From Paracoccaceae bacterium (GTDB lineage: Bacteria; Pseudomonadota; Alphaproteobacteria; Rhodobacterales; Rhodobacteraceae): a stretch of 18,787 nucleotides of DNA. Positions within the stretch are counted from its first letter, which is position 1. The number at the start of each line of letters is the position of its first letter. Positions 6,778 to 14,607 of the stretch are shown piece by piece. The notes beneath the pieces are model-generated. The model worked only from the letters and a program-made list of their open reading frames with translations, searched no databases and was not told the DNA's origin. The stretch lies in assembly GCA_030626365.1 (NCBI GenBank), contig DAOUPC010000012.1, positions 1-18,787 on the forward strand, written 5' to 3'. The position numbers and the translations under genes were made by a program.

Positions 6778-8232
6778 ATGAACATGACAATCCCCTTTGA
6801 CAACAGTTTTGCCCGGCTGGGTAATGCGTTCCATTCACGCCAGTTGCCGGTTCGCGTGGCGGCCCCGCGTCTGGTGGCCTTTAACGATGATCTGGCCGGC
6901 GTGCTGGGCATCAGCCCCGGTGACGCGGCCGAACAGGCGCAGGTGTTTGGCGGCAATCACCTGCCTGAAGGGGCCGAACCGCTGGCACAGCTTTATGCCG
7001 GGCATCAGTTCGGCAATTATAACCCGCAACTGGGCGACGGGCGGGCGGTGTTGCTGGGCGAAACCATTGGCCGCGACGGGCAACGGCGTGACATTCAGCT
7101 AAAGGGGTCGGGGCGTACGCCCTATTCGCGCGGCGGTGACGGGCGGGCATGGCTGGGTCCGGTGCTGCGCGAATACATTGTGTCCGAGGCAATGCACGCG
7201 CTTGGCATTCCCACCACCCGCGCCCTTGCGGTGGTCGAGACCGGCGAAGATGTATTACGAGAGGTGACGTTGCCCGGTGCGGTGCTGACCCGTGTGGCGG
7301 CCAGCCATCTGAGGGTCGGCACGTTTCAGATATTTGCCGCGCGCGGCGACCTGACCAGCCTTGCGCAGCTGACTGATTATGCGATTGCGCGCCATTATCC
7401 GGGTGCCAATGGGCCAATGGGCCTGTTGGAAAAGGTCCGTGATGCACAGGCGGCGCTGATTGCCGGGTGGATGGGGGTGGGGTTTATCCACGGGGTGATG
7501 AACACCGATAATTGCGCCATCTCGGGCGAAACCATTGATTATGGGCCTTGCGCGTTCATGGACGGCTATCACCCCGACACGGTGTTCAGTTCGATTGATC
7601 ACATGGGGCGCTATGCCTATGCCAATCAGCCCAATATCGCGGTGTGGAATCTGGCCCAACTGGCCACCGCGCTGATCCAGCTTGCGGATGACCGGGATGC
7701 AGCCGTCGAACAGGCGAGCGAGATCGTGCATGCGATGCCTGCCCTGATCGAGGCGCAATGGCTGGCCCGGTTCCGGGCCAAGCTGGGGCTGACAACCGCC
7801 CGGGCCGGTGGGCAGGCGGGGGATCGCGCGCTGATCGAGGATTTGTTGGTGCGGATGGCGGCAGGGCAGGCCGATTTCACCAACACCTTTCGGGCGCTTG
7901 GGGATGAACGGGCACGGGACCAGTTTGCCGATCCGTCGGCCTTTGATGGCTGGGCCAGCGAATGGGCGGCGCGCTGTGTTGGGGAACCGGATGTGCCGGC
8001 GACCCTGCGGGCCGCCAACCCGGCCTTTATCCCGCGCAACCACCAGATAGAGCAGATGATCGAGGCCGCAGTGGGGGGCGGCGTGGGGGGGAACATGGGG
8101 GGCGACTATGCGCCGTTTCATCGTTTGAACACGGTGCTGGCGCAGCCCTTTGCGGACCAGCCCGATCACAGCGACCTGAAACGCCCGCCCAGTGCGGACG
8201 AGGCCGTGCAGGCAACCTATTGCGGGACCTGA
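6778..8232 (+). CDS. selO: SelO / YdiU protein adenylyltransferase (484 aa)
   Basis: SelO is a pseudokinase-fold enzyme that transfers AMP from ATP to Ser, Thr or Tyr of proteins and is linked to oxidative stress responses. Visible motifs are AGHQFGNYNPQLGDGRA (residues 74-90), the ATP-binding lysine in DIQLKGSGRTPYSRGGDGRA (K109), Glu137 in REYIVSEAMHALG, HGVMNTDN with Asp244, and the DFG-like DYG with Asp254. The Asp244-Asp254 spacing equals that of the active-site and metal Asp pair in characterised SelO. The C terminus ends TYCGT, with Cys482 where animal SelO has selenocysteine. The start is one of two near ATG codons (6778 or 6784); neither has a clear Shine-Dalgarno. The open frame extends to 6586, but that part overlaps the cupin gene. 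Confidence 0.95.
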   Translation: MNMTIPFDNSFARLGNAFHSRQLPVRVAAPRLVAFNDDLAGVLGISPGDAAEQAQVFGGNHLPEGAEPLAQLYAGHQFGNYNPQLGDGRAVLLGETIGRDGQRRDIQLKGSGRTPYSRGGDGRAWLGPVLREYIVSEAMHALGIPTTRALAVVETGEDVLREVTLPGAVLTRVAASHLRVGTFQIFAARGDLTSLAQLTDYAIARHYPGANGPMGLLEKVRDAQAALIAGWMGVGFIHGVMNTDNCAISGETIDYGPCAFMDGYHPDTVFSSIDHMGRYAYANQPNIAVWNLAQLATALIQLADDRDAAVEQASEIVHAMPALIEAQWLARFRAKLGLTTARAGGQAGDRALIEDLLVRMAAGQADFTNTFRALGDERARDQFADPSAFDGWASEWAARCVGEPDVPATLRAANPAFIPRNHQIEQMIEAAVGGGVGGNMGGDYAPFHRLNTVLAQPFADQPDHSDLKRPPSADEAVQATYCGT

Positions 8233-8253
8233 CCCTGCCCTGTCTATCGCGCC

Positions 8254-9111
8254 CTATCGCCGGTTGATCAGGAAAACCCCCGCGGCAACCAGCCCCAAAG
8301 ACCCCCAGACCAGCGGGCTGATCTGTTCATCCAGTATCCACCAGCCCAGAAACACCGCGAACACCGGCGACAAAAAGCTGAAAGAGGCCACAGCCCCCGC
8401 GTGGTAGATTGAAATCAGCCAGGCCCACAGCAAAAAACCCAGCGACACGATGAATATCGACTGAAACGCCAGCCCGGCCAGGTGCATCGGCCCCGGATCA
8501 CGCAGGAAATCCCCGAACAGCGGCGACAGGCCCAGCAGAACGGGGGCGGAAACCGTGACCACCACCAGCATCTGCATCTCGGGGGGGGCCCGCGACAGGG
8601 GCGACAGCCGCATGACCAGGGCAATGGCCGCCCATAACAGCGCGGCACCCAACGCCAGCAGGTCGCCCAACAGGCTGGTCTGTCCGCCGCTGCGGTCGGC
8701 CAGCGCCATGGCCACACCGCCCATGGCCAGCACAAGCCCCAGTGCGCTGACCCGGTTAAGCCGCTCCGCCGGGAGCCACATATGCCCCGCCAGGGCAAGC
8801 CAGACAGGCATGGAATAAAAGATGATCGAGGTCCGCGATACGCTGGTCAGATCAAGGGCGATATAAAGGCAGACAAACTCTAGCGCGAAGATCACGCCGG
8901 TAACCGCCCCCCAGATCAGCACCCCGGCAGGCAGGCTGATCGACATGCCGCGCGCCCGGATCCAGATTAGCAGTACAATAGCCCCAAGGCAGGATCGCAA
9001 CCCGGCCTGAAATACCGGGCCAAACCCACCACCTGTAACCTTGATAACCACCTGATTGAATGCCAGAAGCATGGCAAACCCGACCAGGATTGCCGCGCCA
9101 GACCCATCCAT
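8254..9111 (-). CDS. EamA (DMT superfamily) inner-membrane transporter (285 aa)
   Basis: A drug/metabolite-type permease of the EamA family, expected to have ten transmembrane helices in two five-helix repeats. Hydrophobic helices cover almost the whole length. The second repeat contains LGFLLWAWLISIYHAGAV and FLSPVFAVFLGWWILDEQ, the classic EamA block before the last helix. Substrate cannot be read from sequence; relatives export amino acids, purines or other small metabolites. The ATG at 9111 has GGAAGAG about 9 nt upstream; an ATG at 9129 is possible, and a longer frame to 9252 would overlap the divergent gene. It converges on selO over 21 bp with no visible terminator. Confidence 0.88.
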   Translation of the reverse strand: MDGSGAAILVGFAMLLAFNQVVIKVTGGGFGPVFQAGLRSCLGAIVLLIWIRARGMSISLPAGVLIWGAVTGVIFALEFVCLYIALDLTSVSRTSIIFYSMPVWLALAGHMWLPAERLNRVSALGLVLAMGGVAMALADRSGGQTSLLGDLLALGAALLWAAIALVMRLSPLSRAPPEMQMLVVVTVSAPVLLGLSPLFGDFLRDPGPMHLAGLAFQSIFIVSLGFLLWAWLISIYHAGAVASFSFLSPVFAVFLGWWILDEQISPLVWGSLGLVAAGVFLINRR

Positions 9112-9235
9112 TGCGCGTTTCTCTTCCATGTAGCCACAGGATGGTTCGGGATCGAAACTGTCAAGACCGCATAGCAGCGCGTTATGAACGCCGCCTTGCA
9201 GGGGCGCACTATTACAGTCGGGGACCGCAGAACGT

Positions 9236-9973
9236 ATGAGCGAACCATCCATTGCCGCTGCCGCATCGCTGCGACTGGCCAGCTATAACATCCAGAAATG
9301 TGTCGGGCTGGACCTGCGCCGGTTGCCGCGCCGAATCCTGACGGTGCTGGATGGGCTGGACGCGTCGGTGGTGGTGTTGCAAGAGGCCGACAAACGCCTG
9401 CCACCGCGCCCTGCCGCCCTGCCGCATTTCGTGCTGCAAGAGGCCGGATGGCAGGTGGCCGATCTGGGTGGGGCCGGGTCGTTGGGCTGGCATGGCAATG
9501 CGGTGATCTGGCGGGATGCCTCTGTGGGGCTGCGCGGGATCGGGCATATTGCCCTGCCGGGGCTGGAACCGCGTGGGGCTGTCTGGGTTGAATTTGATAC
9601 CGCCCTTGGTCCGCTGCGGGTGGTTGGCGCGCATCTGGGGCTGCTGACCCGGTTCAGACGCCAGCAGGTGCTGCATATGGTTCAGGAACTGGCAGAGTTA
9701 CCGGACATGCCCACCGTTGTTGCGGGGGATTTCAACGACTGGTCCCGCACAAAGATACTTGATCGCTGGGCCCCTGATCTGGCGTTCGTGCCACCGCGCC
9801 CGTCATTTCCGGCCCCGCGTCCGATGGGGGCGCTGGACCGGATCGCCCTGGACCGGGTGGCCCGCAACAAGGGGCTGACGGTCACCGCACACGGGGTCTA
9901 TGGCGCGCGCCCGGCGCCCATTGCGTCTGATCATTTGCCAATCTGGGTTGATCTGGCCAGTTCCGGCCCATAA
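9236..9973 (+). CDS. Endonuclease/exonuclease/phosphatase (EEP) family protein (245 aa)
   Basis: A metal-dependent phosphoesterase of the DNase I / exonuclease III fold. The metal and catalytic residues are in place: Asn18 in SYNIQKC, Glu50 in VLQEAD, His133 in GAHLGL, Asp165 and Asn167 in AGDFNDW, and Asp232-His233 in SDHLPIW; LDRIALD (200-206) matches the substrate-side Asp motif. There is no signal peptide or membrane helix. Substrate could be DNA, a phospholipid head group or a small phosphoester and cannot be chosen from sequence. The ATG lies 124 bp from the divergent permease start, and its ribosome-binding site is weak. Confidence 0.9.
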   Translation: MSEPSIAAAASLRLASYNIQKCVGLDLRRLPRRILTVLDGLDASVVVLQEADKRLPPRPAALPHFVLQEAGWQVADLGGAGSLGWHGNAVIWRDASVGLRGIGHIALPGLEPRGAVWVEFDTALGPLRVVGAHLGLLTRFRRQQVLHMVQELAELPDMPTVVAGDFNDWSRTKILDRWAPDLAFVPPRPSFPAPRPMGALDRIALDRVARNKGLTVTAHGVYGARPAPIASDHLPIWVDLASSGP

Positions 9974-10083
9974 TCCGGCCCCAAAATCCAGGCTGATTTG
10001 CGCCGGATTGGACCGGAACCGCCCAAGTGCTGCCACATTCCCCGTCTAACACAAAGGTCAACGCCCCTATAAGGATCAAGGCC

Positions 10084-10209
10084 ATGCACACGTTGCACCA
10101 ATCTTACCGCGGTTTCAGCCTGATGATGGAACTGAACTGGGACCGGATTTTGTATCTGGGGACCATCGCCCTTGCGCTGTCGGCGGGTGCCTGGCTCGGG
10201 AGCCTGTGA
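10084..10209 (+). CDS. Small membrane protein, unknown function (41 aa)
   Basis: The protein begins MHTLHQSYRGFSLMMELNWD and continues into one hydrophobic helix, RILYLGTIALALSAGAWLGSL, that runs to the C terminus. I think I have seen similar short ORFs in Rhodobacterales genomes but cannot confirm it here, and no function is known to me. The ATG at 10084 has AAGGA (10071-10075) at 8-nt spacing, a better signal than many of its neighbours; an in-frame ATG at 10027 would add 19 unlikely residues. The gene stands alone, 110 bp after the EEP gene and 127 bp before bamA. It is probably a single-pass inner-membrane peptide. Confidence 0.68.
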   Translation: MHTLHQSYRGFSLMMELNWDRILYLGTIALALSAGAWLGSL

Positions 10210-10336
10210 TTTTCTGGTGAATACCGCCGATTGTCACCATTCCACCAAAGCGTCCGGGGCATTTTGCGCTTTTGACAAGGCCCCATAATCCCGTTACTCA
10301 ATTACCTAAGTCTGCTGCAAAATTAGGTTTTGAAAA
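10210..10336 (+). promoter_or_regulatory. Leader and probable promoter region of the bamA operon
   Basis: This is the only sizeable gap before six tightly packed genes, so the operon promoter should be here. A perfect TTGACA lies at 10272-10277, but the hexamer 17 nt downstream (TACTCA) is a poor -10, so the assignment is weak. A 6-bp inverted pair TGGTGA (10215-10220) and TCACCA (10234-10239) has no T run and is not a terminator. Confidence 0.25.
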
Positions 10337-12697
10337 ATGGGTTTTGGAAAATTTTCAGGTACATCCTGCGCTAATCACGGCGCGCGCATCTATATGTTGT
10401 ATCGCTCACTACCGGCAATTTTCCTTTTAATTGCAATGGCCTTGACCGGATTTCCGGGGGCCGCGCAGGCACAATCCTATACTTTCAATTCGGTTCAGGT
10501 CGATGGCAACCAGCGCGTCGAAAGCTCGACGATCATCGCCTACACGGGAATCAGCCGGGGCAAAGCGGTTTCTGCCGGTGCCCTGAACGACGCATATCAG
10601 CGTATTCTTGACAGTGGTGTTTTTGAGACAGTCGAACTTGTCCCCAGCGGCAGCACGCTGTTGATCAAGGTCAAGGAATACCCGACCATCAATGTCATCA
10701 GCTTTGAAGGCAACAAACGTATCAAGGACGAAGCCCTGTCCGGTTTCATCGAAAGCACGTCGCGCCGGGTGTTCAACCCGACCACCGCCGAACGGGATGC
10801 GTCGATTATCGCACAGGCCTATTCCCAGTCGGGGCGGGTTGCCGCCGTGGTAACCCCGCGCATCATCCGGCGCAGCGACAACCGCGTCGATCTGGTGTTT
10901 GAAATCGCCGAAGGCGACACAATTGAGGTCGAGCGCGTCAGCTTTGTTGGCAACCGGGTCTATTCGGACCGGCGTCTGCGCCGGGTGCTGGAAACCAAGC
11001 AGGCCAATTTTCTGCGCGCCTTTATCCGGGCCGACACGCTGATCGAGGACCGGGTCGCGTTCGACAAGCAGGTGTTGCGCGATTTCTATCTGTCACGCGG
11101 CTATGTCGATTTTCGCGTGAACAGCGCAAATGTTGAATTCACCCGCGAACGCGATGCGTTCTTTCTGGTTCTGAACATTCAGGAAGGTCGGCAGTTTCGC
11201 TTTGGCAACATCACCACCAGCAGCGAGATGGCCGGGGCCGATGCGGCGGTATTTCAGGCCGCGCTCAAGGTGAAGCCAGGCACGGTTTATTCGCCCTCGC
11301 TGGTGGAAAATTCGATTGCCCGGCAGGAACGGCTGGCGATCCGCGAGGGGATCGATTTCCTGCGGGTCGAACCACGCATTACCCGCAACGACCGCGATCT
11401 GACCCTTGATGTGGAATTCGTGCTGGTCAAAGGCCCGCGTATCTTTGTTGAACGTATTGATATCGAGGGCAACACAACCACCCTGGACCGGGTTGTGCGC
11501 CAGCAGTTCAAGATCGTCGAAGGCGACCCGTTCAACCCACGTGAAATCCGCGAAAGCGCCGAACGCATCCGCGCGTTGGGATTTTTCGGAACCTCGGATG
11601 TGGACGCCCGTCAGGGAACCGCACCGGATCAGGTGATTGTCGATGTGGACGTCGAAGAACAGCCCACCGGATCGTTAAGCCTGGGGGGGTCGTTTTCGGC
11701 CAATGACGGGATCGGGCTGGCGATTGGCCTGACCGAGCGGAACTTTCTTGGTCGTGGTCAGCGACTGGGTCTCAAGCTGTCGACCGCACAGGAATCCGAA
11801 GAATACGTCATCGGCTTTACCGAACCACAACTGATGGGCCGCGATCTGCGGTTTGACATTGATTTCGGCGCGTCGGGGCGGACCTCGACCTTTGCCTCGT
11901 ATGATATCGAGCGGCGCTTTTTCCTGCCCGCCCTGACCTTTAAGATCGGCGAAGATTCCAATTTGCAGGTGCGTTACAGCTGGAAGGGCTCAGAGATGCT
12001 GGCGCGTGATGCCGGGGTCAGCGGTGCGGTGATCGCCAGTGAAATCGCCCAGGGTCAGCAAAAATCAGGGTCGGTCGGGTTTACCTATACCTATGACAGT
12101 CGCCTGACCGGTCTGAACCCCAATTCCGGGTTCCTGTTTGAGGTGGGTGCCGATTTCGCCGGGTTGGGTGGGGACAGCAGGTATGTTCGCAGCTCGGCCA
12201 AGGTGATTGCCCAGACCCGTATCCTGAACGAAGAAATTACCCTGCGGGCCTCGTTCGAGGCGGGCGGGTTGTCCTGGCGGGGCAACAATTTCAGCCGGGC
12301 GGTTGACCGGTTCGTTCTGGGGTCGGATGTCATGCGGGGCTTTGAACCTGCCGGGGTCGGCCCGCGGGACCTGTCCAATGGGGTGAATGACGCGCTTGGG
12401 GGGAACCTGTACAGCGTGCTGCGGCTTGAGGCGGAATTCCCGCTGGGCCTGCCGGATGAAATTGGCCTGCGCGGCGGGCTGTTTTACGACATTGGCAACG
12501 TCTGGGGGCTGGATAATGTGGATACTGCCGGGGGCACCATTGTCGGGGCGAATGGATCGGCCCGCCATGTGATTGGTGTGTCGTTCCTGTGGACCACGGC
12601 CATCGGCCCACTGCGGTTCAACTTTTCCAAGGCGATCAAGAAAGAGACCTTTGACAAGGAACAGTCGTTCGATCTGACCATTCAGGCCAAGTTCTAG
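10337..12697 (+). CDS. bamA: Outer membrane protein assembly factor BamA (786 aa)
   Basis: BamA is the central Omp85 barrel that folds and inserts beta-barrel proteins into the outer membrane. An N-terminal signal sequence ends in GAAQAQ (about residue 45), followed by POTRA-type repeats (about 47-420; for example the starts VQVDGNQRVE, VISFEGNKRIK, VSFVGNRVYS and IDIEGNTT). The C-terminal half is a 16-strand-type barrel with the conserved MRGF (Arg667) of the lid-lock loop and the terminal Phe in LTIQAKF needed for recognition. The length is normal. The ATG at 10337 has AGG 9 nt upstream and gives a long n-region; the ATG at 10394 would give a standard 26-residue signal peptide but has no visible ribosome-binding site. 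It is the first gene of the envelope operon. rseP, often just upstream, is absent here. Confidence 0.96.
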   Translation: MGFGKFSGTSCANHGARIYMLYRSLPAIFLLIAMALTGFPGAAQAQSYTFNSVQVDGNQRVESSTIIAYTGISRGKAVSAGALNDAYQRILDSGVFETVELVPSGSTLLIKVKEYPTINVISFEGNKRIKDEALSGFIESTSRRVFNPTTAERDASIIAQAYSQSGRVAAVVTPRIIRRSDNRVDLVFEIAEGDTIEVERVSFVGNRVYSDRRLRRVLETKQANFLRAFIRADTLIEDRVAFDKQVLRDFYLSRGYVDFRVNSANVEFTRERDAFFLVLNIQEGRQFRFGNITTSSEMAGADAAVFQAALKVKPGTVYSPSLVENSIARQERLAIREGIDFLRVEPRITRNDRDLTLDVEFVLVKGPRIFVERIDIEGNTTTLDRVVRQQFKIVEGDPFNPREIRESAERIRALGFFGTSDVDARQGTAPDQVIVDVDVEEQPTGSLSLGGSFSANDGIGLAIGLTERNFLGRGQRLGLKLSTAQESEEYVIGFTEPQLMGRDLRFDIDFGASGRTSTFASYDIERRFFLPALTFKIGEDSNLQVRYSWKGSEMLARDAGVSGAVIASEIAQGQQKSGSVGFTYTYDSRLTGLNPNSGFLFEVGADFAGLGGDSRYVRSSAKVIAQTRILNEEITLRASFEAGGLSWRGNNFSRAVDRFVLGSDVMRGFEPAGVGPRDLSNGVNDALGGNLYSVLRLEAEFPLGLPDEIGLRGGLFYDIGNVWGLDNVDTAGGTIVGANGSARHVIGVSFLWTTAIGPLRFNFSKAIKKETFDKEQSFDLTIQAKF

Positions 12698-12700
12698 GTC

Positions 12701-13279
12701 ATGGCGGCCCGCGCGACCTCTTGCGTTCGCGCGCTTATTGTTTTGTTGCTGGTCTTGTGCCTGCCTGCATCGCCCGGTTGGGCGCAGCAACTGGGATTAC
12801 CACAAAGCGCGATCCTGACCATTTCCACCGACCGGATGTTTTCCGGGTCGGCCTTTGGCCTGCGCATCGCCAGCGAGATAGAGGCCGAAAGCGCGGTTCT
12901 GGCGGCCGAAAACCGCAAGATAGAGGCCGAACTGACGGTTGAAGAAAAAGACCTGACCCGGCGACGCCCCACCATGGACCCCACAGCGTTTCGCGCCCTG
13001 GCCGATTCCTTTGATAAAAAGGTCCAGGCCACCCGCAAGGCGCAGGGGGCCAAGACCCGCACGCTGCAACAGATCGGGGATGGCGCAAGGGTTAAGTTCC
13101 TTCAGGCCGCGCGCCCCGTTCTTGAGGCGCTGATGCGCGATGCGGGGGCCGGGGTGATCCTGGAGCGCTCGAACGTGTTTCTAAGCGCCAATGCGACCGA
13201 TATCACCGATCTGGCGATTGCCCGGATCGATGCGGCCATCGGTGACGGAACCGCCCTGACCGACGGGGCCGAAGAATAG
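12701..13279 (+). CDS. OmpH/Skp family periplasmic chaperone (192 aa)
   Basis: A Skp-like chaperone that would hold unfolded outer-membrane proteins on their way to BamA. It has a signal peptide (hydrophobic LIVLLLVLCLPA, probable cleavage near GWAQ, residues 26-29). The family opening SAILTISTDRMFSGSAFG follows, then a long charged helical stretch (about 55-130) rich in Glu, Lys, Arg and Ala that would form the coiled-coil tentacles, and a C-terminal strand-helix segment (GAGVILERSNVFLSANATDITD). The ATG lies 3 nt after the bamA stop, so translation is likely coupled. Sequence conservation is low in this family, so position in the operon carries part of the assignment. Confidence 0.88.
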   Translation: MAARATSCVRALIVLLLVLCLPASPGWAQQLGLPQSAILTISTDRMFSGSAFGLRIASEIEAESAVLAAENRKIEAELTVEEKDLTRRRPTMDPTAFRALADSFDKKVQATRKAQGAKTRTLQQIGDGARVKFLQAARPVLEALMRDAGAGVILERSNVFLSANATDITDLAIARIDAAIGDGTALTDGAEE

Positions 13280-13348
13280 CCCGCCTTGCCCATATGCACG
13301 TGTGTTGGTAGGCAGATTGCAAGAACCACAACAACAGGGGCACGCGCC

Positions 13349-13813
13349 ATGACTTCCCAATTGAAAAGCGCCGATATTCAGCTGATCCAGCGTATTCTGC
13401 CGCATCGCTACCCGTTTCTGCTGGTTGACAAGGTGGTCGATATCGACGGCACCAGTTCGGCCACCGGCATCAAGAACGTGACCATGAACGAGCCGCATTT
13501 CCAGGGCCATTTCCCCGGAACGCCAATCATGCCCGGCGTGACCATCGTCGAGGCGATGGCCCAGACGGCGGGGGTGATGATCGGCGTGGCGATGGATATG
13601 GTGGATCGTGACCTGCTGATCTTTTTCATGGCGATTGATAAGTGTAAATTCCGCCGCAAGGTCGGCCCCGGTGATGTGCTGGAAATGCGGATTACCACGT
13701 TGCGCGGCAAACCGGGCGGCAAGGTCTGGCGCTTTGGCGGGCGGGCAACGGTTGACGGCGATGTGGCCGCCGAGGCCGAATTCACCGCCATGATCGATTT
13801 GCCAAAGGAATAA
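13349..13813 (+). CDS. fabZ: 3-hydroxyacyl-[acyl-carrier-protein] dehydratase FabZ (154 aa)
   Basis: FabZ removes water from 3-hydroxyacyl-ACP to give trans-2-enoyl-ACP in type II fatty acid synthesis. It has a hot-dog fold with HRYPFLLVDKV (residues 19-29), catalytic His54 in EPHFQGHFPGTPIMPG and Glu68 in VTIVEAMAQTAG. The length is typical. The ATG at 13349 has AGGGG (13336-13340) at 8-nt spacing; the open frame starts at 13286 but those extra residues have no homology. It competes with LpxA for 3-hydroxyacyl-ACP, which explains why the two genes are neighbours. The gap after skp (69 bp) is the widest in the operon. Confidence 0.97.
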   Translation: MTSQLKSADIQLIQRILPHRYPFLLVDKVVDIDGTSSATGIKNVTMNEPHFQGHFPGTPIMPGVTIVEAMAQTAGVMIGVAMDMVDRDLLIFFMAIDKCKFRRKVGPGDVLEMRITTLRGKPGGKVWRFGGRATVDGDVAAEAEFTAMIDLPKE

Positions 13814-13818
13814 CCTTG

Positions 13819-14604
13819 ATGACACAGGTACATGCGTCTGCGGTGATCGAACCGGGGGCCCAGTTGGGCAAGGGCTGTGTTGTTGGCCCGTTTTGCGTGG
13901 TTGGCCCGCAGGTGGTGCTTAGCGACCGGGTTGAGCTGAAAAGCCACGTGGTTGTCACGGGGGACACGGTGGTCGGGGCTGACACGGTGGTGTTTTCCTT
14001 TTCGGTGATCGGGGAAATTCCGCAGGACCTGAAGTTCAACGGAGAAGACAGCCGTCTGGTGATTGGCGCGCGCAACCGCATCCGTGAACATGTGACGATG
14101 AATGCCGGCACCAAGGGTGGCGGGGGCATGACAAAGATTGGCGATGACGGGTTATTCATGGCCGGGTGCCATATTGCCCATGATGCACAGATCGGTGATC
14201 GGGTGATTGTGGTCAATTCGGCCGCCATCGCGGGTCATTGCGTGCTTGAGGATGACGTGATCATTGGCGGGCTGTCGGGGGTCCATCAGTTCGTGCGTGT
14301 GGGGCGCGGGGCCATCGTTGGCGCGGTGACCATGGTGACCAATGATGTGATCCCCTATGGTCTGGTCCAGGCCCGGCGTGGCCAGTTGGACGGGCTGAAC
14401 CTGGTCGGGCTGAAACGGCGCGGGGTGGCGCGCGCCGACATCAGCGCCCTGCGCGCGGCGTTTCAGATGCTGGCACAGGGAGAGGGCGCATTTCGCGATC
14501 GCGCCCGCCGTCTGGGTGATGAAACCGACAGTGCGTATGTGCGCGAGATCGTTGATTTCGTGCTGGGCGATTCGGATCGCTCTTTTTTGACGCCGGGGGG
14601 CTAG
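13819..14604 (+). CDS. lpxA: UDP-N-acetylglucosamine O-acyltransferase LpxA (261 aa)
   Basis: LpxA catalyses the first step of lipid A synthesis, moving a 3-hydroxyacyl chain from ACP to the 3-OH of UDP-GlcNAc. The N-terminal two thirds are hexapeptide repeats of a left-handed beta helix. The MAGCHIAHDAQIGD block holds His118 and His121, the latter matching catalytic His125 of E. coli; GVHQFVRVG (154-162) follows, then a helical C terminus with LNLVGLKRRGV. Residue 169, in the acyl-chain ruler position (E. coli Gly173), is Ala. The ATG at 13819 has AAAGGA (13804-13809) at 9-nt spacing and follows the fabZ stop by 5 nt. lpxD is not next to it. Confidence 0.97.
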   Translation: MTQVHASAVIEPGAQLGKGCVVGPFCVVGPQVVLSDRVELKSHVVVTGDTVVGADTVVFSFSVIGEIPQDLKFNGEDSRLVIGARNRIREHVTMNAGTKGGGGMTKIGDDGLFMAGCHIAHDAQIGDRVIVVNSAAIAGHCVLEDDVIIGGLSGVHQFVRVGRGAIVGAVTMVTNDVIPYGLVQARRGQLDGLNLVGLKRRGVARADISALRAAFQMLAQGEGAFRDRARRLGDETDSAYVREIVDFVLGDSDRSFLTPGG

Positions 14605-14607
14605 GCG

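Noticed and set aside
7255..8169. 304-residue - strand frame within selO
   Set aside because: Shadow of selO third-codon G+C; basic, proline-rich translation without recognisable motifs.
10256..10284. GGGGC/GCCCC inverted pair before bamA as a terminator
   Set aside because: Only 5 bp of stem, a 19-nt loop and no T run.
13181..13825. 214-residue - strand frame across skp and fabZ
   Set aside because: Antisense to two clear genes and has no family resemblance.
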